Position numbers and translations under genes: made by a program
Notes under the pieces: model-generated
The model's database searches: none
What the model saw: the letters and a program-made list of their open reading frames with translations, nothing else
What the model was told of the DNA's origin: nothing
Source: Mycetocola_A sp015752285
GTDB lineage: Bacteria > Actinomycetota > Actinomycetes > Actinomycetales > Microbacteriaceae
Direction: 5' to 3'
NCBI RefSeq assembly: GCF_015752285.1
Contig: NZ_JADOUY010000002.1
Coordinates: forward strand, 1 to 64,000
DNA length: 64,000 nt
In this document: piece by piece, positions 42,461 through 52,150 of the stretch
Layout: every line of letters starts with the position of its first letter
Position numbering within the stretch: the first letter of the stretch is position 1

Positions 42461-45309
42461 TTCGTGGCTGAGGTGGCAGGGAGGGTCGGGGCCGCAGCCT
42501 GGTGTTTCGTCGCATCCCGTGACAACGCCGACGGCAGCCGTCTCGAGCGCATGCGTTCACCCATCTTGACGGCCTCGGTGAGAAAGAAGATCAACGCAGC
42601 GATCGCGACGGTGTAGGCCCATTCGCGAATTCCGAGGGGCGCCGAATGGAACCACGGATGCATGAATGGTGCGTACACGAAGACCAGCTGCAAGACCACC
42701 AGAATGCTGCAAGAGATGTAGATGGCCCGGTTCCCGACGAGCACAGCGGGGCGGAAGCTTGATGCCCTCAGGAACCGGCAGTTGAAGAGGAACGCCAGCT
42801 GTCCAAGGGTGAGCATCGTGACGGCGGTGGTCTGCGCTTCGGCATTGGTTGAACCGATGCTGGTCTCGAAAAAGAAGACACCGATCGTCGCAGAGGCGAT
42901 CAGTACCGCCACCCATACGATGCGCCCGACATAGCTCCGATCAAGAATACCCTTGCCTGGTCGTGACGGTGGTCTCTGCATGATTCCCGGCTCGGCCGGT
43001 TCCGTGGCGAGGGCCAGAGACAGGGTGATGGCGGTTATCAGGTTGACCCACAGGATCTGGGTGGCCTGGAGAGGAAGAGTGAATCCGATGATCACCGCCA
43101 GCAGCAGAACGAGTGCCTGGGCGGATGTGGTCGGCAGGAGGAAAAGTATCGATTTTTGCAGGTTGTCGCGGATCCGGCGGCCCTCTTCGACCGCATGCCC
43201 GATTGTGGCGAAGTTGTCGTCGGTGAGCACGATGTCGGCGGCTTCTTTTGTTGTTTCGGTGCCTTTGATGCCCATGGCGACGCCGATGTCGGCGCGGCGG
43301 AGAGCGGGCGCGTCGTTGACTCCGTCGCCAGTCATCGCGACGATTTCGCCGCGCGCTTGCAGTGCGGCAACGATTCGGAGTTTGTGTTCTGGGCTGGTTC
43401 GGGCGTAGACATCGACGTCAGGCGCCTCGATCATCAGTTCCTGATCGGTCAACGCCTCGACCGCGTCGCCGGTGAGGACCCGCGAGTCGGCGTTGGCGAT
43501 GCCCATTTCCCGGGCGATCGCGAGTGCCGTCCCTGGGTGGTCACCGGTGATCATCTTCACGCGGATGCCGGCAGAGTGCATCGCTGCAACAGCGGCGACC
43601 GCCTCAGCACGGGGCGGGTCGAGGATGCCGGCGACACCGAGAAACAGCATCCCCGACTCGAATTCGCTGTCACGCAGTTCTCCCGTTTCGTCGCTGGCTC
43701 CTGAACGAGCGGCGGCGAGAACACGCAGACCCTGGGAACCCAGCTCGTCGATGATCTGCGCCCATTTCGCGGTGTCGATCGGGTGGGGCGTGCCGTCAGC
43801 TCCGAGTTCAGAACTGCATCGCGCAAGGACGACCCCGGGGGCACCTTTGAGGAGAATACGGGCATCGCCTCCATGCTTCTGGTATCTGGTTGCCATGTAC
43901 TTCGTCTCAGCGGCGAACGGAACAGCCGAGAGGCGCGTGAATGTGCTGCCGTCGAAAGCAGTCTTCGCAGCCAGTGTGCGGAGGGCTCCTTCGGTCGGAT
44001 CTCCGACGACGTGCCACTCGCCGTCGATCGAGCGGAGGTGCGCATCGTTGCAGAGGGCGAACACCTCGATGATCGCAGCGAGGTCAGCGCGGCGCGATGC
44101 ATCCCCACCCCCATGGGCATCAGTTATGGCGCCGGTGGGGGCGTAGCCCGTTCCGGAAACGAGATACCGGTCGACACCCGTTGCAACAGTGCGGACGGTC
44201 ATCTCGTTGCGTGTCAGCGTGCCGGTTTTATCGGTGCAGATGGTCGTGACGGAGCCAAGCGTTTCCACCGCGGTGAGTTTGCGGACAATGGCGTTGTGGG
44301 AAGCCATCTGCCGCACCCCGAGCGCGAGGGTAATGGTGATCAGGGCAGGTAGACCCTCGGGTATCGCTGCGACCGCGAACCCGATGGCCGCTGGCATGAG
44401 CTCCGCGAAATCGCGATCGTGGACCAGCCGTCCGACCAGCAACATGAGGGCAGCGACGACGACGATCAGGAGAGAGATCCGTTTGCTGAACGAGTCCAGT
44501 TGCCGGGTCAGGGGTGTCGCCGTGTTCTCAGTCCCGGTCACGAGAGCGTGGATGTGGCCGATCTCGGTATCGAGTCCGGTTGCCGTGATGACCGCGGTGC
44601 CGTCCCCGGCGGTGACGTGCGTACCCGAGTACGCCATGTTCCGCCGATCACCGAGCCCGCTCACGGCCGGCACGGGGGGAGTGTTCTTGTCAGAAGGAAG
44701 CGACTCACCCGTCAACGCGGACTCGTCGATCCGAAGAACGTTTGTGTGGATAAGGCGCGCATCAGCGGGGATTCGGTCGCCAGGTTCGACTCGAACGATA
44801 TCTCCTGCGACCAGCTCGGCGGCATCGATGTTCGTCCAGCTGCCACCGCGCCTCGTCTTCGCGCTCAGTGACAGCATGGCGCGGATCCCGATCAGCGCCT
44901 TCTGGGTGCGACCGTCCTGGACGACACCGACGACCGCATTGATGAGGGTCACTGCGAGGATGACGATCGCGTCGATCCAGTCTCCGAAGAAGAAGGTGAC
45001 GACCGCTGCGATCAGGAGCACGTAGATGAGGATGTCGTTGAACTGTTTCAGGAAAGTCACGATCGGGTGAGGAGCCCGCTGACTCGGGAGGGCGTTCGGT
45101 CCGTGGGTGTTGAGTCTGTGAGCGGCCTCTGCCGTGCTCAGTCCGTCGGCGTTCGCAGCCAGGACACTCAGTACCTCGTCTGCGGTCAGGGCGTGATGCT
45201 CGTGCGGTGTGGTTCCCGGTGCGTCAGCGGTCGGCGCACCGGGAGACACGTATCGCTGTCCGATTAGATGAGCCACGGCAGGCGGCGGACGATCGGCAGG
45301 TGTTTCCAC
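42457..45309 (-). CDS. PII-type cation-transporting P-type ATPase
   Basis: The 950-aa protein is a SERCA/PMR1-like P-ATPase. It has the phosphatase loop TGES, M4 motif IPEGLPALITITLALG, phosphorylation site CTDKTGTLT with D360, hinge MTGDGVNDAPALRRADIGVAMG and C-terminal TM cation domain. The PEGLP motif suits Ca2+, Mn2+ or Na+ rather than heavy metals. The first start is GTG 45309, which overlaps the doxX end by 46 bp; GTG 45249 with GGACAG upstream is a good alternative that avoids this. It is co-transcribed with doxX and SulP. Confidence 0.92.
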   Translation of the reverse strand: METPADRPPPAVAHLIGQRYVSPGAPTADAPGTTPHEHHALTADEVLSVLAANADGLSTAEAAHRLNTHGPNALPSQRAPHPIVTFLKQFNDILIYVLLIAAVVTFFFGDWIDAIVILAVTLINAVVGVVQDGRTQKALIGIRAMLSLSAKTRRGGSWTNIDAAELVAGDIVRVEPGDRIPADARLIHTNVLRIDESALTGESLPSDKNTPPVPAVSGLGDRRNMAYSGTHVTAGDGTAVITATGLDTEIGHIHALVTGTENTATPLTRQLDSFSKRISLLIVVVAALMLLVGRLVHDRDFAELMPAAIGFAVAAIPEGLPALITITLALGVRQMASHNAIVRKLTAVETLGSVTTICTDKTGTLTRNEMTVRTVATGVDRYLVSGTGYAPTGAITDAHGGGDASRRADLAAIIEVFALCNDAHLRSIDGEWHVVGDPTEGALRTLAAKTAFDGSTFTRLSAVPFAAETKYMATRYQKHGGDARILLKGAPGVVLARCSSELGADGTPHPIDTAKWAQIIDELGSQGLRVLAAARSGASDETGELRDSEFESGMLFLGVAGILDPPRAEAVAAVAAMHSAGIRVKMITGDHPGTALAIAREMGIANADSRVLTGDAVEALTDQELMIEAPDVDVYARTSPEHKLRIVAALQARGEIVAMTGDGVNDAPALRRADIGVAMGIKGTETTKEAADIVLTDDNFATIGHAVEEGRRIRDNLQKSILFLLPTTSAQALVLLLAVIIGFTLPLQATQILWVNLITAITLSLALATEPAEPGIMQRPPSRPGKGILDRSYVGRIVWVAVLIASATIGVFFFETSIGSTNAEAQTTAVTMLTLGQLAFLFNCRFLRASSFRPAVLVGNRAIYISCSILVVLQLVFVYAPFMHPWFHSAPLGIREWAYTVAIAALIFFLTEAVKMGERMRSRRLPSALSRDATKHQAAAPTLPATSATK

Positions 45310-45845
45310 TGCCTACCGAGGCCCCAGGTGTCCCCGCTGTGGAGCACCGCAACGACGACGAGTGAGAGAGCGTAGATGATGTGGTAGTCGACGATCGGAT
45401 TGGTCGACGCGCCGTTCGCGATGAACGGCCACTCTGCGAGGTACATCATCACCATCAGGAAGCTGCCCACAATGGCGCTGACTCGAAGCCCGATGCCGAG
45501 CATCACGGCTACTCCGATACCGAGCATCGCGAGCTGGAAGAGAATGTCGCTCGCTGGGCTGGCGATCGCGGTGAAGAAGCCTTTGAGAGGCCCGACCACG
45601 CCGTCGCTGAGAAGGAAACCCTGACTGGGTGTTCCGCCGTTGACCCATGCGCGCTCGGCGGGGGTCGAGAATCCCAGCCCGAATGTCTTGTCGAGGAACG
45701 CCCAGAGGAAGATGAACCCGGTAGCCAACCGGAGAATGGCGAGTGCGCCCCTGCCAGACCGGGTGGTCACCACAGCAGGCTCGACCGGGAGTGCCGGCCC
45801 TGCGGCGGATCGTGTTGCGCTGCGTTCGTTCGTTTGAATGGTCAT
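45264..45845 (-). CDS. DoxX-family membrane protein
   Basis: The 193-aa protein has a DoxX/DoxD-like pattern: a helix with LAILRLATGFIFLWAFLDK, a periplasmic loop GGTPSQGFLLSDGVVGPLKG, then three more helices (LFQLAMLGIGVAVMLGIGLR, VGSFLMVMMYLAEW, HIIYALSLVVVAVLHSGDTW). Such proteins act in respiratory or thiosulfate-quinone-linked redox complexes. It leads the DoxX-ATPase-SulP unit. A GGGAC element lies about 80 bp upstream. Confidence 0.88.
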   Translation of the reverse strand: MTIQTNERSATRSAAGPALPVEPAVVTTRSGRGALAILRLATGFIFLWAFLDKTFGLGFSTPAERAWVNGGTPSQGFLLSDGVVGPLKGFFTAIASPASDILFQLAMLGIGVAVMLGIGLRVSAIVGSFLMVMMYLAEWPFIANGASTNPIVDYHIIYALSLVVVAVLHSGDTWGLGRQWKHLPIVRRLPWLI

Positions 45846-45989
45846 GTGATGCCTCCAGATCGTGACGACCGGGATGGCCTCAGACTCATACTCACGTGCG
45901 ACGATCGGGCCGAATAGAGCATTAGGTCCCTCGAGCGCTCCGCAGAGGACGACACCACCCTGCGCAATATTCTGGGTGGGCGCTCCAGA

Positions 45990-47003
45990 TCACGCGTCGA
46001 GGAGGTTGACCCGATCGCCGTCCCAGCTCAAGTCGGCGTCTTCGCGGATCGGCAGCACTTCGAGTCCCGGCGTCTGCATCAGTTCCCGGATGAGTTCGGT
46101 CGAGCCCGCGACAAGGGTGGAGTCGAAGTCGATCTCGGTCGCGAGCACCCACGCGTGGTCCTCTGGCCACAGGATGCTCGGCGACTGCGCCCACCTGGCC
46201 TGGTCGACCCACGGCGCACTCTCCGGCCAGGCGGCATCCGCGAAGTCGTTCGCTCCCGCCTCGAAGAGCACATAGTGCCGACCGGTGTCTCCGTGCAGAT
46301 CGAACCGCGGACCTCGCGCGGCCTCAGCGGAGAGCACCCCCGTGCCGGGTTCAGGTTCGCGGGGAAAGAGTCTGAAACGCGGCAGAAATCTGGAGCGCGT
46401 TCGAATGCTCCATCGTCGAGCACGGGCAACAATTCGATCACTCAGTGACGCGATGATCCCCCGGTCGGGTTCGTCGACCGCTTCGAACGTCAGGTAGGCG
46501 ACCCCCGCTGAACTCACGAGACCTCCCCAGCCCTCCCAGATCGCGGCGACACCGGCATCCGGGGTCGTTGTGTGACGGGCGAGAACAGCGGATGCCGCCG
46601 CAAGCGACGCCGCATCGATCCGGCCCTCGGGCGGACTGCCATAGCGCCAGCCATCCGGGGCGATCACCTCGGCGTCTCCGTAGTCGCAGCGCAGCAGCCG
46701 CGCGTACTGCGCTTCGGCGTGAACCGTTGTTCCGAATGATGCCGAAGCCGTAGCCCAGCTGGCGAGCTCGGTTTCGAGGGACGACTCGATGTCTTCGTCG
46801 CCCTCGAAAAACGCGTATTCGTCGAGGCCCTGCCAGGTCTTCGTGACGTGCGGGCGGTCACGGTCCACCGGGTGGAACACGCGAGCGTAGGCCCCGAAAC
46901 CCGGGGGCACGACCGACAGGATGCTGCCGAACGGCTCAGCCTCCATCGGGCGCAGCCACTCGCCGCGGGAGACATCGGGCACCCATTCGAATCGTTCCGG
47001 CAT
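45990..47003 (-). CDS. Hypothetical protein, 337 aa
   Basis: I cannot name this family. The product is soluble-looking and Trp/Pro-rich: FEWVPDVSRGEWLRPMEAEP near the start, GFGAYARVFHPVDRD, YGDAEVIAPDGWRYGSPPEG, and a C-terminal SPSILWPEDHAWVLATEIDF. It has the look of a conserved actinobacterial protein with internal pseudo-symmetry. The ATG at 47001-47003 (MPERFEWV) is preferred; the frame is open to 47021. It stands alone. Confidence 0.75.
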   Translation of the reverse strand: MPERFEWVPDVSRGEWLRPMEAEPFGSILSVVPPGFGAYARVFHPVDRDRPHVTKTWQGLDEYAFFEGDEDIESSLETELASWATASASFGTTVHAEAQYARLLRCDYGDAEVIAPDGWRYGSPPEGRIDAASLAAASAVLARHTTTPDAGVAAIWEGWGGLVSSAGVAYLTFEAVDEPDRGIIASLSDRIVARARRWSIRTRSRFLPRFRLFPREPEPGTGVLSAEAARGPRFDLHGDTGRHYVLFEAGANDFADAAWPESAPWVDQARWAQSPSILWPEDHAWVLATEIDFDSTLVAGSTELIRELMQTPGLEVLPIREDADLSWDGDRVNLLDA

Positions 47004-47119
47004 GAACCCATCCTTCACCATCGCTGGGGTCAGCAGGCCTGCCAGCGGTTGGGTCCATTCGTGCCCCGGTAGCGCTCACGGCGGATCACGTACAAATCAC
47101 GAGATCAGTGACCATTGGG

Positions 47120-47458
47120 CTAGCTATCGGGGTCGTCACCGAACTCGCGGAGTTCCTGCGAGCAGCGGCAAGCGCCCGCGATCTTTCCTGCCCACTCCAC
47201 CGCCTCGGCGCGCGTCGGCACTTTCAGGACCAAGAATCCGCCCGTCAGGTCGCTGCCTGGATAGATGTCAGGGCTCACCGACCCGTCCGCGGCGACGAGA
47301 ACCGGATCGACGTTCTCGTCGATCCCGCCACCGAATACGTAGACGCCGGCCGCCTTCGCTTCTGCGATAACGGCGTGGGATTCGGCGACGACGATCGGGA
47401 ACTCCTCGGTGGTCAGCACCAGGGCCTCGCTCGGAAAAGAAATGAGATACATCGTCAT
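47120..47458 (-). CDS. YCII-related protein
   Basis: The 112-aa protein has the YCII/DGPF-like layout: MYLISFPSEALV, a His-containing SHAVIAEAKAAGVYVFGGG and LTGGFLVLKVPTRAEAVEWA. YCII proteins are small ferredoxin-fold proteins often near RNA polymerase sigma factors or acting as dehydrochlorinase-like enzymes. Start is the ATG at 47456-47458; a longer frame upstream is the shadow of the DHFR-like gene. It follows that gene by 46 bp. Confidence 0.88.
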   Translation of the reverse strand: MTMYLISFPSEALVLTTEEFPIVVAESHAVIAEAKAAGVYVFGGGIDENVDPVLVAADGSVSPDIYPGSDLTGGFLVLKVPTRAEAVEWAGKIAGACRCSQELREFGDDPDS

Positions 47459-47504
47459 CTGTCGATACTGCTCCGAGACCACGCCGGATGGCAACGGGTG
47501 GGAC

Positions 47505-48062
47505 TCAACGGGTCCGGTAGCGCGCGTAGACCAGGCCGCTGTCGAACGACCGCTCCTCGACCAGCTCGAGCTCGACGCGCACGCCGTCGGGGAAGAACCG
47601 CTTGCCACCGCCGACCACGCTCGTCGTGATGAACAGGTGGTATTCGTCGACCAGCCCCGCGGCGATCGCCTGTGCCGCGAGATTCGGACCGTCGACGGTG
47701 AGATCGTGGTCCGACTCGGCCTTGAGTTGGCGCACCGCATCGGGGTCGAAACGGCGTTCGATCCGCGTCCTGGCGCTGGACACCGACTCGAGGCTGGTGG
47801 AATACACGACCTTCGTTGCTGCCTGCCAGTCGCGCGCGTACTGAAGGATGTGCGGAGGCTGGTCGAGTTCGGTGTGCGCAGTTTCCCAGTAGACCATCGT
47901 CTCGTACATCCGTCGTCCGTACAGGTATGTGCCGACGGGGCGGAAGAGGTCGCCGATAAAGGTATGCACCTCCGGGTCGTCGGCCCCGGTGCCGAGGCCG
48001 CCCTCTGCCGCCTCCGCGTAACCGTCGAGGGAGGTGATCATCGAGTAGATGAGCTTGGCCAT
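47505..48062 (-). CDS. Dihydrofolate-reductase/RibD-C-domain protein
   Basis: The 185-aa protein matches the RibD_C/DHFR-like family: LIYSMITSLDGYAEAAEGG, a middle segment FRPVGTYLYGRRMYETMVYW, TVDGPNLAAQAIAAGLVDEY and a C-terminal GGGKRFFPDGVRVELELVEE. It is NADPH-dependent by family, with unknown substrate. It precedes the YCII gene on the same strand, a common pairing. Confidence 0.9.
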   Translation of the reverse strand: MAKLIYSMITSLDGYAEAAEGGLGTGADDPEVHTFIGDLFRPVGTYLYGRRMYETMVYWETAHTELDQPPHILQYARDWQAATKVVYSTSLESVSSARTRIERRFDPDAVRQLKAESDHDLTVDGPNLAAQAIAAGLVDEYHLFITTSVVGGGKRFFPDGVRVELELVEERSFDSGLVYARYRTR

Positions 48063-48261
48063 GTGTTTCTCCTTCGAGTACAGGGCGTCGAGTCCGGCGC
48101 GCGGGCGGAACGCGGGCCGAGCGCTGACAACGACTGGTTACGGAGCCTGCGGTTCCGAACATACTCCGGCTCAGAACGGGAAGCCGAGCGATGAGAACGA
48201 GAAAACGGTTGAGATGGCGGACGGGATGTGGTCGGCTGAGTTTCGAACAAGGGGGTAGGAG

Positions 48262-49668
48262 ATGGGTGGACCGTCCTGGACACAAGTCGTCAAGACTGTC
48301 GAGCCGAAACAGCCGGAACTCAAACGGGTCCTCGGGCCGGGGCTGCTTCTGCTGTTCATCGTCGGCGACATCCTCGGCACGGGGATTTACGCGCTCACCG
48401 GCCAGGTCGCCGCGGAGGTCGGAGGGGCAGCCTGGTTGCCCTTCCTGCTCGCGTTCGCGGTAGCGACGGTGACCGCGTTCTCCTACCTGGAGCTCGTGAC
48501 GAAGTACCCGCAGGCAGCCGGTGCCGCGCTCTACACGCACAAGGCGTTCGGTGTGCATTTCTTCACGTTCATCGTGTGCTTCGTCGTGATGTCGTCTGGC
48601 ATCACATCGGCGGCGACCGCCTCGCGAGCGTTCGCGGCCAACCTCACGGTGGCCTTCGCGATGCCCGACGACACCGTCATAACGATGCTCATCGCCCTCG
48701 CGTTCATCGTGCTCATCATGGTGGTCAACCTGCGTGGCGTCAGCGAAAGTGTCTGGCTCAACGTTGTTCTGACCCTCGTCGAGTTGTCTGGTCTGCTCCT
48801 CGTCATCCTCATCGGCATGTGGGCGATCGCCGGTGGCAACGCGGACTGGTCGCGGGTCGTCGCGTTCGACACTCCTGAAGACAAGAACGTGCTGCTCGCC
48901 GTCAGCACCGCCACGTCGCTGGCGTTCTTCGCGATGGTCGGCTTCGAGGACTCCGTCAATATGGCGGAGGAGACGAAGGACCCGAGTCGGATCTTCCCGA
49001 AAATGATGCTGAGCGGCCTGGGGATCGCTGCGGTGATCTACGTGCTCGTGTCGATCACCGTTGTCGCGCTCGTGCCGATCGGTGACCTCGTCGGCAGCGA
49101 GACCCCGCTCGTGACGGCGGTCGAGGCTGCAGCACCCGGATTCCCGATCAACGACCTGCTCCCATTCATCTCCATGTTCGCAGTCGCGAACACCGCGCTG
49201 ATCAACATGATGATGGCAAGCCGTCTGCTCTACGGAATGAGCCGGCAGAATGTACTTCCGCCGTTTCTCGCGAAGGTCGCTCCGAAGCGTCGTACTCCCT
49301 GGGCGGCGATCCTGTTCACGAGCGCGCTGGCGGCCGGCCTCATCATCTACGTCTCCCTCGACGCCGAGGGGTCGATCGTTGCTCTGCTGGGTGGAACAAC
49401 GTCACTCCTCCTGCTCACCGTGTTCGCCGTCGTCAACGTGGCGGTGATGGTGCTGAGGCGACAGCCGGTCGACCACAAGCACTTCCGTACACCGGTCGTC
49501 CTTCCTGTCGTCGGTGCGCTCACCTGTCTGTACCTGGTCTTCCCGTTCACCTCGGGACGTCCGGCCGGGCAGTACGAGATCGGGATAGTGCTCTTGGCGA
49601 TCGGCATCGTGCTCTGGATAGGCGAGCGGATCTACACGGCCAGCCGACGCCGACACGAGAGCAACTGA
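48262..49668 (+). CDS. APC-family amino-acid permease
   Basis: The 468-aa protein has about 12 membrane segments: GPGLLLLFIVGDILGTGIYAL, FLLAFAVATVTAFSYLELV, and later LISMFAVANTALINMM-like regions. The APC consensus GxGIYxLxG and the FSYLELxxxxPxAAG motif near residue 80 are present. It belongs with cationic- or general amino-acid permeases in the cytoplasmic membrane. It is divergent from the DHFR-like gene. Confidence 0.92.
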   Translation: MGGPSWTQVVKTVEPKQPELKRVLGPGLLLLFIVGDILGTGIYALTGQVAAEVGGAAWLPFLLAFAVATVTAFSYLELVTKYPQAAGAALYTHKAFGVHFFTFIVCFVVMSSGITSAATASRAFAANLTVAFAMPDDTVITMLIALAFIVLIMVVNLRGVSESVWLNVVLTLVELSGLLLVILIGMWAIAGGNADWSRVVAFDTPEDKNVLLAVSTATSLAFFAMVGFEDSVNMAEETKDPSRIFPKMMLSGLGIAAVIYVLVSITVVALVPIGDLVGSETPLVTAVEAAAPGFPINDLLPFISMFAVANTALINMMMASRLLYGMSRQNVLPPFLAKVAPKRRTPWAAILFTSALAAGLIIYVSLDAEGSIVALLGGTTSLLLLTVFAVVNVAVMVLRRQPVDHKHFRTPVVLPVVGALTCLYLVFPFTSGRPAGQYEIGIVLLAIGIVLWIGERIYTASRRRHESN

Positions 49669-49764
49669 CAGCGCCGGATGCGATCACGCGACCTCCTGGC
49701 CGATCGATCGGTCGGTCGTAAGGCACGGCGAATGCCCCTCGCTCGCCCCTATCGCTCAGGCTCG

Positions 49765-49778
49765 GAACGATATATCGT
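49765..49778. promoter_or_regulatory. Palindrome AACGATATATCGTT upstream of padR
   Basis: A perfect 14-bp palindrome lies 34 bp before the padR start, with a second half-site ATCGTTC directly after it (49783-49789). PadR regulators often bind such A/T-centred palindromes and control their own operon. Confidence 0.7.
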
Positions 49779-49811
49779 TGAGTATCGTTCAGTCTCAAAC
49801 AGGAGGTCATC

Positions 49812-50357
49812 ATGAACAACTCATTCCCCGCTGGCGGATTCGGCACAGGCATGCACCCAGACGGCATGTGGCAGATCATGGAGCAGCTGCGTTCGACGTT
49901 CGAGAAGCGCTCCGGCACTCGCATGGGGCGCGGTGACGTGCGCGCAGCTGTGCTCGCCCTGCTCGCCGAGAAGCCGATGCACGGCTATCAGATCATCCGC
50001 GAAATCGACGAGCGCAGCAACGGCAGCTGGAAGCCCAGCGCCGGGTCGGTGTACCCGACACTCCAGCTTCTCGCCGACGAAGGCTTCATCACCGCCGAGG
50101 AGTCGGACGGCCGCAAGACGTACACGCTGACCGAGGCCGGGCGGGAAGAAGTTGCCGGTTCCGGGGCATCCGCACCGTGGGAGACAGCGAGCGCGAGCGA
50201 CAACACCGGGTTCACCGCCCTGCCCAAGGCTGGTGTCGAGCTTGCACAGGCCGCTGCCCAGGTCGGCCGCACCGGCTCCCCTGAGCAGGTCCGTCAGGCC
50301 GTGACGGTGCTCGACGAGGCGCGTCGTCGGCTCTACGCGATCCTCGCTCAGGACTGA
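49812..50357 (+). CDS. PadR-family transcriptional regulator
   Basis: The 181-aa protein has a PadR winged helix (DVRAAVLALLAEKPMHGYQI, IREIDERSNGSWKPSAGSVY, PTLQLLADEGFITAEESDGR, TYTLTEAGREE) and a C-terminal dimerisation helix region rich in Ala. CAGGAGGTC is positioned before the ATG. The UbiB-like kinase gene follows after 5 bp, so the two are probably one unit. Confidence 0.93.
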   Translation: MNNSFPAGGFGTGMHPDGMWQIMEQLRSTFEKRSGTRMGRGDVRAAVLALLAEKPMHGYQIIREIDERSNGSWKPSAGSVYPTLQLLADEGFITAEESDGRKTYTLTEAGREEVAGSGASAPWETASASDNTGFTALPKAGVELAQAAAQVGRTGSPEQVRQAVTVLDEARRRLYAILAQD

Positions 50358-50362
50358 CGGAG

Positions 50363-52072
50363 GTGGCGTCGGTTCGTCAGGGTCGAGCAGATTCGCAATC
50401 AGAGGCCGGCAACACACGCGCCCGCTATCGGCGCATCATGCGGTTTGCCGGGTGGAATCTCGCGGTCACGTGGTGGTTCGAGCTGTTCCTCCCGCGCATC
50501 GGGCTCACGAGGATTGCCGAGCGCACCCGACGACGCCGGATGCAGCGCTTCGCGCGGCGCTTCCACGTTCTCGCGGTTGACCTCGGCGGGCTGATGATCA
50601 AGGTCGGTCAGTTCATGTCGTCGCGCCTCGACGTGTTGCCGCCCGAGATCACGTCTGAACTCGAGGGGCTGCAGGACGAAGTCCCTCCCGTTCCGTTCCC
50701 GGCCATTCGAACATTGGCCGAGGCAGAGCTGGGCGTATCACTCGCACAGGCGTTTGCGTCGATCGACGAGATACCGGTCGCGGCGGCATCCCTCGGTCAG
50801 GCGCACCGCGCCACTCTCGGCGCCCTCGACGCGGCCGACACCGGGCTGGTCGGCGCCGTGCTCAAGGTGCAACGACCCGGAATCGACGAGATCGTCGACG
50901 TCGACCTTCGAGCCCTGCGCAAGGTGGGCGGATGGCTCAGCCGCGTGCGCCTCATCTCCAACCGCGTCAATGTGCCCGCCCTCGTGGAAGAGTTCGCGGT
51001 CACGAGCCTCGAAGAGATAGACTACCTGCACGAAGCCGCGAACTCGGAGCGTTTCGCCGCCGACTTCGCCGGCGATGATCGGGTGTCTGTTCCCTCGGTC
51101 GTGTGGGAACGGACCACCCGTCGGGTCCTCACGCTCGAAGATGTGACGGCGATCAAGATCACCGACACGGATGCCCTCCGTGCGGCCGGAATCGACCCGA
51201 AAGAGGTCGCTCCGCTGTTTGCAACGGTGATGTTCGACCAGCTCTTCACCCACGGCTTCTTTCACGCCGACCCCCACCCCGGCAACATTTTCGTCACACC
51301 GGTCGTCGACGGATCGGGGGAGCGGCCGTGGAAGCTGACGTTCATCGACTTCGGCATGATGGGGGAGGCGCCGAGCAGCACCCGCAGTGGCCTGCGCAAA
51401 CTGCTCATCGCGGCCGCATCGCGCGACGGCAAGGGTCTGGTGAACGCGATCCGCGACCTCGGCGTGCTTCTGCCGACGGCTGAGACGACCGAACTCGAAC
51501 GCGCGATGGTGCAGCTCTTCGCCCGATTCGGCGGCATGGGTTTCGCTGAGTTGCGCGACGTGGACCCTCGGGAGTTCCGGGACTTCGCGAAGCAGTTCGG
51601 AGATGTCGTCCGCTCGTTGCCGTTCCAACTGCCCGAGAACTTCCTGCTCATCATCCGCGCCATGTCATTGACCTCTGGGGTGTGCAGCGCACTGGATCCG
51701 GAGTTCAATCTGTGGGATTCCGTCGAGCCGTACGCGGCGCAGTTGCTGCGCGACGAGGGCGGAAATGTTGTGAAGGATCTCGCCCAGCAAGCGATCGAGA
51801 TCGCCGGCATCGCTGTGCGTCTGCCCCGTCGTCTCGACGAGCTCGTCACCAGGTTCGAGGACGGCACTGTTTCGGTGCAGAGCCCAGGCGTCGAACGCCG
51901 GGTCGCGCGGCTGGAACGCACCGCGCAACGACTCGTCTCCGCGCTCCTGTTCGGTGGTCTCCTCATCGCAGGTGCAGTGCTCCGTGCCGAAGATGCCGTG
52001 TTCGGCACAGTGCTCATGGTCGCGTCAGTAGTGCCTCTGCTGCACGCAGTCTTCGCCTCCCGGCGTGGGTAG
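50363..52072 (+). CDS. ABC1/UbiB-family atypical kinase
   Basis: The 569-aa protein has the ABC1/UbiB hallmarks: the KxGQ motif LMIKVGQFMSSRLDVLPPEI, an Ala-rich ASLGQAHRATL loop, VLKVQRPGI (invariant Lys), the EIDYLHEAAN Glu-rich motif, HGFFHADPHPGNIF and FIDFGMMG. Two C-terminal TM helices follow (LLFGGLLIAGAVLR; VLMVASVVPLLHAVF). UbiB proteins support quinone/isoprenoid biosynthesis or stress tolerance. The GTG at 50363 lies just after the padR stop and GGAG. Confidence 0.92.
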   Translation: MASVRQGRADSQSEAGNTRARYRRIMRFAGWNLAVTWWFELFLPRIGLTRIAERTRRRRMQRFARRFHVLAVDLGGLMIKVGQFMSSRLDVLPPEITSELEGLQDEVPPVPFPAIRTLAEAELGVSLAQAFASIDEIPVAAASLGQAHRATLGALDAADTGLVGAVLKVQRPGIDEIVDVDLRALRKVGGWLSRVRLISNRVNVPALVEEFAVTSLEEIDYLHEAANSERFAADFAGDDRVSVPSVVWERTTRRVLTLEDVTAIKITDTDALRAAGIDPKEVAPLFATVMFDQLFTHGFFHADPHPGNIFVTPVVDGSGERPWKLTFIDFGMMGEAPSSTRSGLRKLLIAAASRDGKGLVNAIRDLGVLLPTAETTELERAMVQLFARFGGMGFAELRDVDPREFRDFAKQFGDVVRSLPFQLPENFLLIIRAMSLTSGVCSALDPEFNLWDSVEPYAAQLLRDEGGNVVKDLAQQAIEIAGIAVRLPRRLDELVTRFEDGTVSVQSPGVERRVARLERTAQRLVSALLFGGLLIAGAVLRAEDAVFGTVLMVASVVPLLHAVFASRRG

Positions 52073-52150
52073 CTGCAGCTCGCCGCCATCCTTGCTGCGT
52101 TTGCGTCGACCAGTTGATGTCGGCAATCTTCCGGACCGTAGTGCGGATGG

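Noticed and set aside
47455..48558. A 367-codon minus-strand frame spanning the DHFR-like gene and the start of the permease.
   Set aside because: It crosses two well-supported genes in different frames and strands and lacks any domain.
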